This document shows positions 46,830 to 60,263 of a stretch of 64,000 nt of DNA, one piece after another. The notes under the pieces were generated by a model. The model made no database searches, was not told the DNA's origin, and was given only the letters and a program-made list of their open reading frames with translations. Both the position numbers and the translations under genes were made by a program. Position 1 is the first letter of the stretch; each line of letters begins with the position of its first letter. The DNA is from Rhodamnia argentea (lineage: Eukaryota > Streptophyta > Magnoliopsida > Myrtales > Myrtaceae): positions 23,181,294 through 23,245,293 of the forward strand of contig NC_063155.1 in NCBI RefSeq assembly GCF_020921035.1. Reading direction: 5' to 3'.

Positions 46830-47390
46830 ATGCAGATGAGATTTGTGGTCACGAGAGAAAAGTGCAGTGTATTCCCATTACCAAAAATGAAGAGTACAAA
46901 CCCACGCTCATGTGTAACCCGCACGAGGCGACCGAAAGGAAGGCACCTAGGTGGATGTATCTTTGGCGAAAACATCTGCAGTCTGGTAGGCGGATGAAGT
47001 GGAGACAAGTCAAATGACGTCATAAAGAACATGATGTCAGATGAAACGACAGTGCGTTCATGAAAAACGTCATCAAGTACGATTTCGACTGCAGGGTACA
47101 AACCCATGCTTATGTACAACTGATTTTAACTACAATGAACCCGATCTCGGATGTGTGCATTTGATATTCCCTCAAATTCAAGGTGACTAGAAGGAAATTG
47201 ACTCGAGTTTGGAGAAAAGGTCCGGGAAGCGCCTCGATGGGTGTGTCTTGGTGAAGACATTAGCAATCTAGTGGGCGGATGAAGTGGAGATAAGTCAAAA
47301 GGTGCTACGAAAACATGATATCGGATGAAAATGACAATGCGTTTATGGAAAACGTCATCAAATACAATTTCGATACCACTGCGTTGCAAT
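46830..47390. repeat. Tandem direct repeat of about 280 bp
   Basis: 46960-47100 and 47240-47385 share GGCGGATGAAGTGGAGA, ACATGAT-TC-GATGAAA, GACA-TGCGTT-ATG-AAAACG and GTCATCAA-TAC-ATTTCGA in order. No gene is recognised on either strand. Confidence 0.7.
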
Positions 47391-49799
47391 GGGTTGGAAA
47401 CCCATTTTTAACCCATATTCAATGAGTTCGGTCTTGTATGGATAAGTCAAGCTTTATTAAAAGGGAAGTTAATGGATTTGAGCTGTAAGCCTTTTTTTTT
47501 TTGGTCAAAAAGTTGTAAGCCTAATTATACGTGAGTTTAAATGGGTCTAAAAACAAACCCATTTATAACATATTTAACTTAAAAATGCTATTAGCAGTTT
47601 TTTTCTTGTTGAAAGGAAATTTTCTTTTCATTCGAAAGTGAAATACATAATAATTTGATGTAAATCAAGCAAAGCAAGTAAATCTAAAAGATAAATCAAT
47701 TTGATACAACTTACGGAGAATCAATCATTTCGTAAAGACGCATTAAAGCATAATTGGCTGCCGATCACGGAATCTCGTATCAATATTAGCGATGAACACA
47801 CGCGAAAATTAAGGACATAGGAACTGGAAAATCGACAAAGCATTAACGATATGGGAACTACCCAACGTTAAGGACGTAGGAGCTAGAAAACATAATAAAG
47901 ACCTAGGAACTAGAAACATAATAAGGACCTAGGAACTAGAAAACACGTTAAACACCTAGAGACTTGTACTTTCACTCTAGATTCGTTTGTCATCCTTGTT
48001 TTTCCCTATTTTGTCCATTCATGATCGACAACTTTTCCTCGCCATCGATAATTAACCTACAATGCTTATCTCAAAAAGCTCAAACCATAAAAGTTGTAGA
48101 TTTAAGAGTTCTTAAACTTTTGCCGCGAGAATTACGTCAATCCGATAAGTATTGACGGAGTTATGACTATTCACCCGAGCTACTGCAAAATTGAAATTTC
48201 TGCTCATTGTCGTGACGAAATCTCCCGAGCTAGTGCATAAGTCATTCTCCCTATCTTCGACATCTTCCACATGAATTTGTCGACAAGTTCCAATGCTCTT
48301 GCATTCGGAATATGGCAATTTTTTTTGGACTTTGGTTTATAATAACTACAATCCTAGGAGGCCATCAATTATTGTTTCCATTCTCTATTCCTGAACTATA
48401 TGAGAAAGAGGCCAATCTGGATGGCCTAAAGACAACCAAGATAAATAGAAGACAGACATAATCCGCTGTGGTGTTTTTAGCAAAGCGGTCTAGTCCTTGA
48501 GTTCCAAATGATTTAAAAAATGTAAACGTAGGATCGGGTTTTATACACGACACTAATCTATTCGCGTGTCCATCTATCCTCAAAGGAGCAGCTCATGCTC
48601 AACAATAGTAAATATACTGTTGTTAGCAGTCAAAATGATTCGCCCATTGAAACACATGATGCGCATGTGACAAATCGATACACGCGCGAATCACACTAGG
48701 AATTGACACACATGCAAAGCACGAGAGAAGTCGACACCCGAACGGGACACGTGAAGAGTCGATACACGTGATAGGCACGACGTGAGGAGTAGGCCTTTCA
48801 ATAGAGAGTGAAGGGGGCTTATGCCGAGCACGTGATAGTGCCGGGAGGCATCTATTGGTGAAGTCATCAAATCGGCTTGCGACCTTGGCGCCAACCGGAA
48901 GTAATCCCATCAGAAGTTCAAGATATTTGCAAGAAGCGCCAAAAGATATGAAAATTATCCTATTGAATTCCATGGCGGGAGGATAGCTTGGAGCAGATTG
49001 GTCTATGTTTATGTTGTTTCTTTCATTTTCATTTGTATCGATTTCCTTCGAGTTGTACATGCGAAGTCTCTTCATCGAGTTAAACTCGGGAAGAGGCAAT
49101 ATTTGTATAATTCTATTAGAATCTTTGTAAATTCCACGAGTTTGTTATTCTGACTTTCAAGAGCTCTCCTGTCCAAGATCATCACGGGACTCTTTTATCA
49201 CATTAAAAAGCCGAAGGACAAATTTCGGCGAAAGATATTTTGCCGCGGAGAAATCTGGCGAAACAACTCTATAATCCAATATACGAAATTTATAAATCAA
49301 CATGGCCGTGCTAAGTACTATTCTCAATAAATTTGTTTGAAATTTGTTACCCAAGTGCACTGGTTAAGAAAATATTACCGGCTTTAAACGTGGTCACCGT
49401 TCTCCCAATGTCGACACTCTTTTAAGTGTTTTGAAAAACTTATAGTTATTCATAAATATGCATTCAACTCGTTAATGAATTTCCGTCTCTCCTAAGTTTC
49501 AAACAAAACCGGCATTTTTATGGAGAGCTTTAAGAAGGAGACCTCCGCGTGGCCACGCGGCAGCTCGCCATTCGCCGCAAGGAAAGGCGTTATTTCCTTC
49601 TTTTTGTCCCCCACTAATCGGAAAGTCACCGGATCACACCCGCGGCCCGTTCCCCGAAGGCAGGTTACTTCTCCGCGTGAATCGAAGTCCCACGCGCCGC
49701 ATGCGACCGGCTATTGCCGGTTGACCACAGGTCCCCAGCCGGCCCAATCCGATCGCTCTCGCGTTCCCCCATTTTCAAAAACCCACCCGTAAAAAACCA
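47391..49799. other. Gene-free region upstream of the callose synthase
   Basis: No gene recognised. 48660-48790 is dense in GACACACGTG-like words. 47860-47960 carries three to four short repeats of the type GACCTAGGAACTAGAAA. 49540-49790 turns GC-rich towards the promoter of the next gene. Confidence 0.4.
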
Positions 49800-49968
49800 C
49801 CACCTTCTTCCGACTTCGAAGCTGCTAAAAGAAGAAGAAGAAGAAGAGAGGAAAAAGTTGTGACCCAGGTGCTCCAAGCTGAGAGAGGAGGAGAAAAGGC
49901 GAAGACCCTGCTTTGGCCCTAGTCAGCGAGGGATCGACTCGGTTCCTTGGGGTCGGTTCGGCGAATCG
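49800..49968 (+). other. Probable 5'UTR exon of the callose synthase gene
   Basis: A purine-rich leader containing (AAG)n ends GGCGAATCG|GTAAACC, a good donor at 49969. The matching acceptor GTGTGCAG|GG is at 50427-50428, eight bases before the ATG. The 5' end is estimated. Confidence 0.55.
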
Positions 49969-50436
49969 GTAAACCTGCGCCACTTCCATTTCCGTCCTCC
50001 CGTGTCCTCGTTTTACTTCTGTAATCTCTCTGTTCTGTTCTAATCCGTTTCGAAATCGCAAGTGACCGGAACTGACCGCGAATTTAGATCTCTGATCTTC
50101 TGTTGGCGCAGTCGTTCTCTTTGCCCCGTAATCGGCGTGGGCTGGTGAATTTCGCTTGCTTTAGTTCGGAATTTTGCGTTGTCCTAGCCACGATGCAGTT
50201 GTCGGTTTTTTTTTTTTTTTTGTTCAAGTTTTCTTGGTATTAGCGGATGGGAATTTATGGCAGTTGCTTGTTTCTGATTGGAAATGCTAATGCTCGCCGT
50301 TCATTCACCCGGATACTCTGTCTAGTTAGGTTACTTACGATATTTGTGGTCTGTAGATGGTGGAGCTGGGTTCAGCTGCTGGATGGTTTTGACCGGTTGC
50401 TCCGAATTTGGGTTCCTTTTGTGTGCAGGGTAGAAG

Positions 50437-53400
50437 ATGTCTCGAGTCGAGCATCTTTGGGAGCGGCTAGTGAGAGCTGCTCTGAGGAGGGAAAGGACGG
50501 GGACCGATGCTTTTGGACAGCCCATCACTGGAATTGCTGGATTCGTACCATCTTCGCTTGCAAATAACAGGGTCATAGATGAAATTCTGAGAGCGGCGGA
50601 TGAGATTCAAGATGAAGACCCCAATGTTGCTAGGATATGTATGTAGCTGTCCTTTTGTTTTTGCCATATCTTCTCCCCTGGTTGTCCTGATTTTAAATGC
50701 ACTTTTGAAGTTCTCTTGGTGCACCGAAGTAATTTGGTTCGGTTAATCAGACTCATTTCATGGAAAACTATTTTTCGTGGGAAAATATTGTGCTCTGTGC
50801 TCTTAGAGTATAATATCGAGTGTAGTTAGGTTCCTTGTTTTTCTTGAAACTTCAGTCAAGCCTACTCCAATGATTTTATTTTGCTTTAATGATTGGAAGT
50901 GTGAATATTAAGTTGCTTTTAATTCATATTTGGTCAATGCTGTCATTATCAATGTTGAAGTACCTCTGGACCTTTTGCTCTATAGAAATGTTTTTTCATT
51001 TGATGAGTGACATAGTTGATGTCCCATGATGCATACTTTGCTTACCATGCGAAAATGTAAATTGTGCAAAGAGAAATTGCGGGACATGAATTTTACCCAA
51101 GACTTAAATCTTTGTTCTGCATTGGTCTCCTTCTTTGTATGGTTACTGGTTATTGCAAAGATGAGACGCTGAGATTGTTGCTTTTGCATTTGCTATTTGG
51201 TAAACACATGCATTCTCTAGATTCCTAGCATTCATTTAATTGATTAGTCCATCTATTTATTCTATGGGTTAGTAAACTTTGTATACCATGAAAGTGCATT
51301 ATAAGCATATACCCGACTGATATATAGGATGTCCGTGCATGTCTTTTACTACTTTTACATCACTACGCACGTCTGGTATTCAAGAACTGTAAAAAGTACT
51401 TGTGAGTGTTATTTAGTATGTGCCGTCCAAGAACTGTTGGGTAAAAGATTACTTTCTTTTTCTTAAAAGGAAGCATGATAAAAAATTTGCTTGTACCTGG
51501 TTATCATTGGTTACAAGAAACATCTGCATATATCATAGCTCTAGTAGTGCACTCATGTTTACTACCCTCAACTGCTTTAGTGTAATTCTTTTTTCCAAAT
51601 CAAGTGGCATTTAGCTTGCACAAATTCCCAATAATACTACTAAAAAGTTCTGGATATAGTTTTCAATCCCTACGAATTTAGAACTGAGTCCAACCATTTT
51701 TGAAGTGTTATCATATAAAAGGTCATCGTTATGAAGAGGACTGTAGAGATATATCAATAACTTCCATCAAAGACCTTAGCATGCCGAATGAAAGCAAGCT
51801 TCATATGTAATCGTTTAAAGCTAATCGGAATCTTTCCTCTGATGCTTCAGAAGGCATCTTTTTCTTGCAATCACACTTTTTTTTCATTTTTATTTTTTAT
51901 AATGCGCGCAAGTGGTGCACAATCAATCTGAGTAAAAATTGCTAACCATTATTAACATCGAGGTATAAACCTAAACTGTGGAAGCTTTTCAAATCAAGAA
52001 GAAATAGATTTTAGTACGAGGAAGTAAAATTTACGTAAGATGCACGATGTATGCCAAAATGAAGTAAACCAAGACAATAAAAAATAGATGACCAATAGGA
52101 AAGTACGATGAGGAATTAACAAATCGCAGTTCAATTGAATGCATACAGAATGATCAAGGGAAGTTGCAAGAGCACTTAGGAAAACTTCCAGGAGCAAACT
52201 CTTACCCTATATTTGGATGGGCTTTCTGTCATTGACAGTTCATTTGGACAGCATATTAGGGAATTTTGAACAATGACAATCTTTGGCGAAGAAACCTTAT
52301 GATTGTTTTTATGAGGGAGTGTGCAATACGTCTGTCTCACTCTTAGACACCGATAGTTGGCTTTAGAAACTTATTACGACTCTCGCTGAAAGCTGGTGAT
52401 GTGTGGACTATCCCACAAACGGTCATAGATGGCCTTCTTTTATGGAGGTTGTGCAGGGGCGTGGATTTTTTATAGAAACTTTTGGAGTCCTCTGCCTCTG
52501 TAAATTACTTGGAACATTTGGTTAGAGACAAATAGAAGAATTTTGGAAGGACACTACATGCGGAGAATCTTTTGAAGGCATTCATATACAAATTTCTTGC
52601 AGAATGGATCGCTTCCTAATCTTGCATATTGTTTTGGTCATTGTTATTTTCTTTCTTGTATCTATACTTTTCCTTCGTTTTTGTTAATCTCTTTACGGGG
52701 CCGCAGCTCTCATACAGTCCTGAGCTCTTATATATGTGATTATTTACCTGTTTTGTTGGATTTATTGATTTAGGAGGTTAGTTGGTTGCTGAAACTGCTA
52801 CCTTTACTGTGCTACCCTTGCATGTTCAAGAATCCAAGCTGACTGGAAAAACTTATATTGTATGTGGGTTGTTCTCTGATTTTGCCTTTCGTAATTGTTG
52901 TGAATTCTTTTCACCAACTTGCAGTGTGTGAGCATGCGTATTCGATTGCCCAGAATCTGGATCCTAACAGCGAAGGAAGAGGTGTTTTACAATTCAAGAC
53001 TGGTTTAATGTCGGTAATTAAGGTTTGTATTCAAAGGACACTGTTCTTTCTGTTATATTTGCAAGCTGCAGACTCTCTGTATGTACTTTTATTGATTGGC
53101 GATTATAGATGTACATCCAAGCACCTATGCGCACTGTACATAATTCTGTATGGTTGTGCTTTCCATTGATGCAACGCTCTCTCTCTCTCTCTGTAACATG
53201 CACACACCCAACCACCCGAAGACACATAGAAACACATCTAAGTACTCTTAGACTGATGGATTGACTAACTTTTCCCTTTATAAACATGGCGAGTTGCTTC
53301 AATAGATCTACCTGGGGTAGGCCCTAGGGCTGCCCTTTTGCATGAATATGAGAACAACTTTGTTCACTTGTTATCCCAGGACAGACATTTTCTTTCTGCG

Positions 53401-56400
53401 TTCGAAAACCCCAGCTGTAATTTTTTGTTCCTATCTATCCACAACTTCCCAACTTTTTGAACACACAATTCCACTACCGACTCTCCTGCATCTTCTTAAT
53501 TTTTATGGCTCCACCTGTTAATCTATTTTTTCTTTGATTATCCTTTTTCTCACTTTTGGACAGTGTTCTGATTTAATGATTGAAATTCAAGTTTTTAAAC
53601 AGTGTTCTCTAGTGGTAGATATATGGTCGAAAATTCCGTGAGATTGACTATATAATTGGGGAAAATGTATTAAGTTTTCTTGGGACATTTGGGACGGAAA
53701 GCTTCAGATTTTAGTGGGCTGCAAGGGGATTGCTCTGATACAGGGTAATATAATCCAAGTCTTTGCATTCTTCTTCTAGTCTCTCATTTGCACGGATACT
53801 ATGATTTTTCTTTGGATTTTGGTATAATGGACATGTTCAATTTTCCTTGATAATGATGAGGCTCATCTTTATTGAATTCCAAAATCGAGATGTTTTCTTC
53901 CACCTTTTTCATTCATGTTCTTTGGCAACTTATATATGATTTCCCATCATCATCAAAGCTAGAAATTTGTGTTCTCAATCATCTCTTGTTGGGTATTTCA
54001 GTTTTCCTGTTGTCGATGCTCACATTATACACTCCGCTTTCTCTGCCCCTTTCAAGCCTTTCAAAACACCAACGCAGACTGTATAGACATTCAAAGACTT
54101 CAAAAGTTTATCTCAAGCAGCTTTATTCCGAGGTTTATTCAACATTTTTGTCCATCATAAACTGTTATCACTCGATTGAGATTCCTCTTTTGCCCCGAAG
54201 CCATGTGAGACTCTTAAACCACTTTGTATTAATTGTGAATGTATGCTTTTTTATACGTACACGGAATTGACTTATTCAATAAAACTGTAGTGTCTGGGGC
54301 ATGAGGTCACATGTTGAATTGCAGTTTGTAAATGAACTATGATCCTTCTTACATAACATCAACATCACCTTTATCCCAAGCTAGTTGGGGACGGCGGTCG
54401 ATGAACCCAAAAATAAATAAAATCAAAGCAAGACCGATTGAGGGAAAAGAAATAATTATATAAAAATAAAAATAAAAATATAAAAATAACATAAAATTCA
54501 ATGAAGCTCTTTCTTTAAGCTGTGAATATTTCTCAGGTAACATCCTTTCAGAGAATATGCCTTTGAGATTCACAGCATACAATAGCTACTAAACCTATGT
54601 CATGGTAATATGTATTAGAGGATGGTATTATGAATTCTTCTCCACAAAGTTATTTCTGAGATGTCTGCTTCATTTTCTCTCTGAATTAATTTTCAGCAAA
54701 AGCTTGCAAAGAGGGAAGGTGGGACCATTGATAGAAGCCAAGACATTGCTCGATTGCAAGAGTTCTATAAATTCTACAGAGAGAAAAATAATGTTGTCAA
54801 GCTTCGAGAAGAAGAGATGAAATTGAGGGAATCTGCTGCTCACACTGGAAATCTTGGCGAGTATGTTTTTTCTCGCTCTTCTCATTTTTTATATTTTTCT
54901 GGGTCTTTTAGTCACCTATCTATCTAAAGAATGTCCTTCTCAAACCTTCATCTGTCTTATCCAAAGGAAAGGACATGCATTGTTATCTCACTTTGCATAG
55001 GCGAAAGATAAGATCTGTTTCTGAACTTGATTTTTCTTGTTTCAGAAAGAGTCATGAATTTATTATCATGTTTTTGCATCTAGTTTCTGTGATTATGCAG
55101 AAGTTGATTGCTAGAATTTGTCAGACCTTGTCACTTGAACTTATTTGTAGTGCAGTAGGCCTAGCAATGATATGCTTTCTTAAGTAGGACCTTTCGTCCT
55201 TCTAATTGTGTGAGTTAGGGTAAAGTCCATCACTTGTATGACTGCTTCCCTTAAAATGACATTTAGCACGGTATAGCATGGTAGACAGCTGCAAAATTTC
55301 ACTTAGTTACAGTTATCTTTTTGCTACTATGTTTCTATAATATGGTTGCATATGACTGTTTCGAACCCTGCAACTTCATGGATGGTTTTGAGTAGCATAT
55401 CACTTCCATACACTCCACACGTCACAGGGCCATCTTTGTGACTGGCCAAATTATTGGGCTTCTCTCTTGGTAAATCTTCATTTGTTCATTGGATGTACTT
55501 TATTTTGTCATGCACATATATATGTATGTAGATATGTATTGATGCATGTTTAGCTGTCTTAATTATTCTCTGTTTGTCGACCAAAGAAAAAATATATTCT
55601 CTGTATCTCCCTTTATCTAGTAGGTCCTCCTTTGATGTCATCGTAGATTCCTCTTGATACATAAACACGTTTAGGAAAGCATTTTGTGTAACATTTTATC
55701 AAAGCATAGGTCGAGAGTCCAAATCCTAACACTCATTACTGTAATTCTGTCAGCTTTTCTATTATTGTGTTTAGAGTTTGGGTATCTTGTTGATATTGTT
55801 ACGTCACATCCTGTGTTTTACCTGTAAGGTCCTACATACATGTATATGCTTGATATGTATTGGCACAGTTTCTGGAAGTTCAATAGTGGTGTTTCCAACT
55901 CGATAGTAGTTCCATATAGCAAACTCATTTACTGGCAGTAGAATGCTGAAACTCATAGTTGCCGGGCTTGATGCGAAATTTCACTGATGCAGAGGCCAAA
56001 ATATAGATTCATCCCTGTAATTCACATATTTCCCTTATCCTGTAGATAACGTTGGTTTTTTTGGTATTGCCCTCTTAAACAGAGTGCAGTGTTCTTGCAA
56101 TTGTACAATGGATGAGTCACTTATTAGTAAACAGGATTATGTTAATGACACCTAGTTGCTTCTTTGCTGATAAATAAAGACATCAAGTGTCATGTTCTTA
56201 GACAATAGCAGAGAGTATAGATGAGCCTTTTTTCACCATGTGAATTTGACTGCATGGACCTTTATATGCTCTTGAGCTCTATCTTGTACCACATCCTCCA
56301 TTATCCCGGACTATTCTATGGTGATATTGTTTAGTCTCTTACCTTTATATTTTGCCATAGTTCCCTATCATGCGAACCTTTTCCTCTTCTACTTTTTGGA

Positions 56401-59400
56401 ATATGCACTAATTGTAATGGTAATTACAGGCTGGAGAGAAAGACACTGAAGAGGAAAAGAGTTTTTGCAACACTGAAGGTTTTGCGGTCAGTGCTGGAGC
56501 AGCTGAGTGCAGAAATTCCAGAAGAGGTTGGATTAATCACCATTGTTTTGAAAGAAAGCATATAATATTGATGTACTATCATCTATCACCTAAGGGGGAC
56601 AATTTATCTGCCCAAAGTCTTAGGAGAATTGAGTGAATAATATGTTCTGAGCATGTCTGGAATAATGTTCTAAAATGCACTATAGCTTTCTTCACTGGTT
56701 GTTATTTTATGTTTGTACATGTGATCGTTTATTGTTGTCTTCATGAATGAATGGTGCATCTGATTGTGAGGTGCGCTTTCTACTAACTAGTCATATGTCA
56801 CTCATTTTGGCAGCTGAAACGTATGATGGAATCTGATGTTGCCATGACAGAGGATCTTGTTGCTTATAATATTATACCTTTGGAAGCTCCAAGCACAACA
56901 AATGTGATAGCGTCTCTCCCTGAGGTTATTCATGTTCATTACAAGACCAGATCTGCCATGTTTTTGTCATTTTCCTTACTTGGAAAAGTCTTACTCAGTA
57001 ACTTTTTGTTAGGTTCGGGCAGCAGTTTCAGCTCTAAGTTACTTTAGAGGCCTGCCAGAATTGCCTGCAGATTATCCTATTCCTGCTACAAGACATGCGG
57101 ATATATTCGATTTTCTTCATTATGTTTTTGGATTTCAGGTTTGTTTTTGGGTGATGACTTGCTTCCTGAATCTCCTTTTGATGCTCTGGATGGTTTAGTA
57201 CAATTTCTTTTGTGTAAATAGATGACTATCCTTCATGATAACTTTGCTCCTCCTTCACCATTTTCTCTTTCATCGGTTATATAAAACGTAGCTAAGAAAA
57301 ACATGTCAATACTTTCTGTTCTTCAGGCATGCATATGATTGAACCAATATGGATATATCGAGTTAGTTCTAGGTGGTTAATGGGGTAGGAAAAGTGATTG
57401 AAGAGGTGTTAGCTTAAACAGAAACTTTTCAATGCCATGGAAACAAGTGTATATTGTTTGATGAACGTCTTTGCATTTATTAAGGTCGTGAGTACGGTTC
57501 AATCTGATTATTGTGCAGTATTGTTAACAATGTAGTAATATGTACTTATTGGATGCTTGGCACGGTAGCCCACTTGAGGGGAATGTGAGGACCCTTTTCT
57601 GTTTTGCATAAAGCTTGTGCAGCCTGCGTGCTTAATAGCATATATTGTGTGCGGGTGCAAAATCATACAGATAGGGACTAGGGTCTGGATATTGCTTTAG
57701 CTTCTAATTTGTCATGGAAGCTTCTGCTCTTTTGGGAGATTAGTGGTATATATTGTGTTCGGTGGTGGTGTTCATCCAAATATAACTGTACCTACAAGGC
57801 ATTCAAATTTGGAGGATGTAAGCAGCACCTCGGACGTTCTATATTGTATCAGGTGTTGTCAGATGCTATGAAAATCAATTTCTTGTTTTGTTTGCCAAAT
57901 CTTGTGTCTAGTTTAGTGTGTGCTTTGAGTCATGGCTTGTATTCTGTCTTCATCACATTTTTGGCTATCGATGGGACGTATCAATTGGGCTTGGTCACTC
58001 GCTCGCGACTGAGTTGCTGTATGGACTGGTGAAGCATCCAGTTTGCAGTTCAATGGGTCCAATTAGTTGAACCTGACTGCTTGAAATATGGCGTACCAAT
58101 CTACATATGAACCAGTTTTTTAAAAAAATTGGCTGGCCGAACTTCTGGTTTAGTATTTATGCACATTTATTGCATGGGACAAGCAGCACCATCTCTAGGT
58201 GTTTTTCTTCATTATGCATGCTCAAGGGATATGCATATCCTGAATTTGCATCCCACCTTTTGACCGTTTCTAAGCTTATTGTTCATTGCACCTCCTGAGT
58301 TTTGGCTATATTACAGCAATACCCCTTGCATCCCTTGGTTTTACTTGACTTGCCTTCCTTATTATTTCTACGTATGTCAGCAAGTGATGCTTTTCTTCAC
58401 ATGTGAGTTTATCTTACGAGAATTTAATCATGATGGTTTCAGAAAGATAATGTTTCCAATCAGCGGGAACACGTGGCTCATCTTCTTGCAAATGAACAGT
58501 CTCAACTTTCCATACTTGAGGAAACTGAACCAGTAAGTTACCTGGACAAGTTGAATTCACATGCTTCAAGTGCTGTATTTGCTTATTTTGTTATGTTAAT
58601 GTCCATGATTGTAATTTGACTGGTATAAAATGCTTCTGCCTGCACAGCAATTCCTTGGTTCTTTTTTTTTTTTGGTAAGGAAAAAAAGAAAAATTCACTG
58701 GTTCTTTGTATCTCATAATTGGTAAAAATTCACTGATGGCACCACATTGGTTATTGTTATTAGCATGTCGAAAATACCTGATAAAAGCTTCGGCTCAACA
58801 GGTGTAGCACTCTCATTGAATTATACATTTGCGAATAATCGGACTAGGATCAATTTGTTGATGTGCATGTACTTTAAGGAGCAGGTTTGGAAAAGGAGCT
58901 TAAGAGTGACTAGGGTTGGGCTGGGAGGTCCCCACTAAATTGAAAGTCTTTTCCTATGCAATTAACCATAATGTGATTGACACTTTCATTATCAAAAGCC
59001 ATCAAATCCAAAATGTGAACCGATATACTAATCAAAAGCCATCAAATCCAAAATGTGAACCGATATCCTATGTGACAGAATATAATCCGTCCATTCCTCC
59101 TTTTCGCGACGGCATCTGTTTAAGAAGATTACCCTTTTGTATCGCTGGATTGCAATCCCAGCCGTACTTATGTAGATAGCACGACCTTGATTGTTGTTCT
59201 TCTATTCTAATTAGTTCTTCGGAGAAATTCGCTTAACTCCTAGTTAGATGATTTCCAGAAAAGCTGTAATAGGAGCAAAGACTCTAGGATCTGTACCCCT
59301 ACCTGGCAATGTATTTTTTCTACTGCAATTGTGCTAATGAGCCTAGAGAAACCAACATCTTTGGATCCACAACTTCGCTTTTATGATGAATAAATCCTCA

Positions 59401-60225
59401 CTATCAATTTTTGCTGTCTTCTGAGGCAAAATCCTTGAAATTTATTGGAGAATTCAATTGTAGCATCTTTTTGTCATTGGTTGTCAATCATGATCAATTG
59501 ACGTCCTTTATATTTTATGACAGGGATTTCAATTTATTTTTGGATACTTTCAATAAGATTAGTCGTTAATGGTGGATTTTTTTTGTTTCCCTTCAGAAAT
59601 TACATGAAGCTGCTGTCGATAATGTATATAAGAAGTCGCTAGATAATTATATTAAGTGGTGCAACTACTTGTGCCTTCAGCCAGTATGGAGCAGGTATAT
59701 TTTGATGTTCCCTTCTCAATACTTTTGAAATACTGTTTTGAGGGGGTCCTATCATAATTTTGGCAATTGAGAATTCACTCTGTGAATCTCTGCAGTTCTG
59801 ATGCTGTTAGCAAGGAGAAGAAGCTACTGTTTGTTTCACTGTACTTCTTAATATGGGGTGAAGCTGCCAATATTCGATTCTTGCCAGAGTGCCTATGTTA
59901 CATATTCCATCATGTAAGATTTCGTCCTTTTACTCTCTCTCTCTTTATGTTTCTGTTTTGCTTGTTCTTTCTTCCTTTTCACTGTCCTTAATTCCCGTGA
60001 GGCCTTACGAACTCTATGATTCAATGCACAGATGGCAAGGGAAATGGATGAGATATTAAAGCAAAGGATTGCACAGCAAGCTAATAGTTGTTCCTCTGAT
60101 AGTGGTGTTTCATCGTTTCTTGATCAAGTGATTGCTCCATTATATGAAGTGGTTGCAGCGGTAGGCCTCAGATTCGTTGCTTTATTGCTAATCAATTGCA
60201 AATGCATCGGTTGCTAAATTAGGGA

Positions 60226-60263
<38 letters not shown>

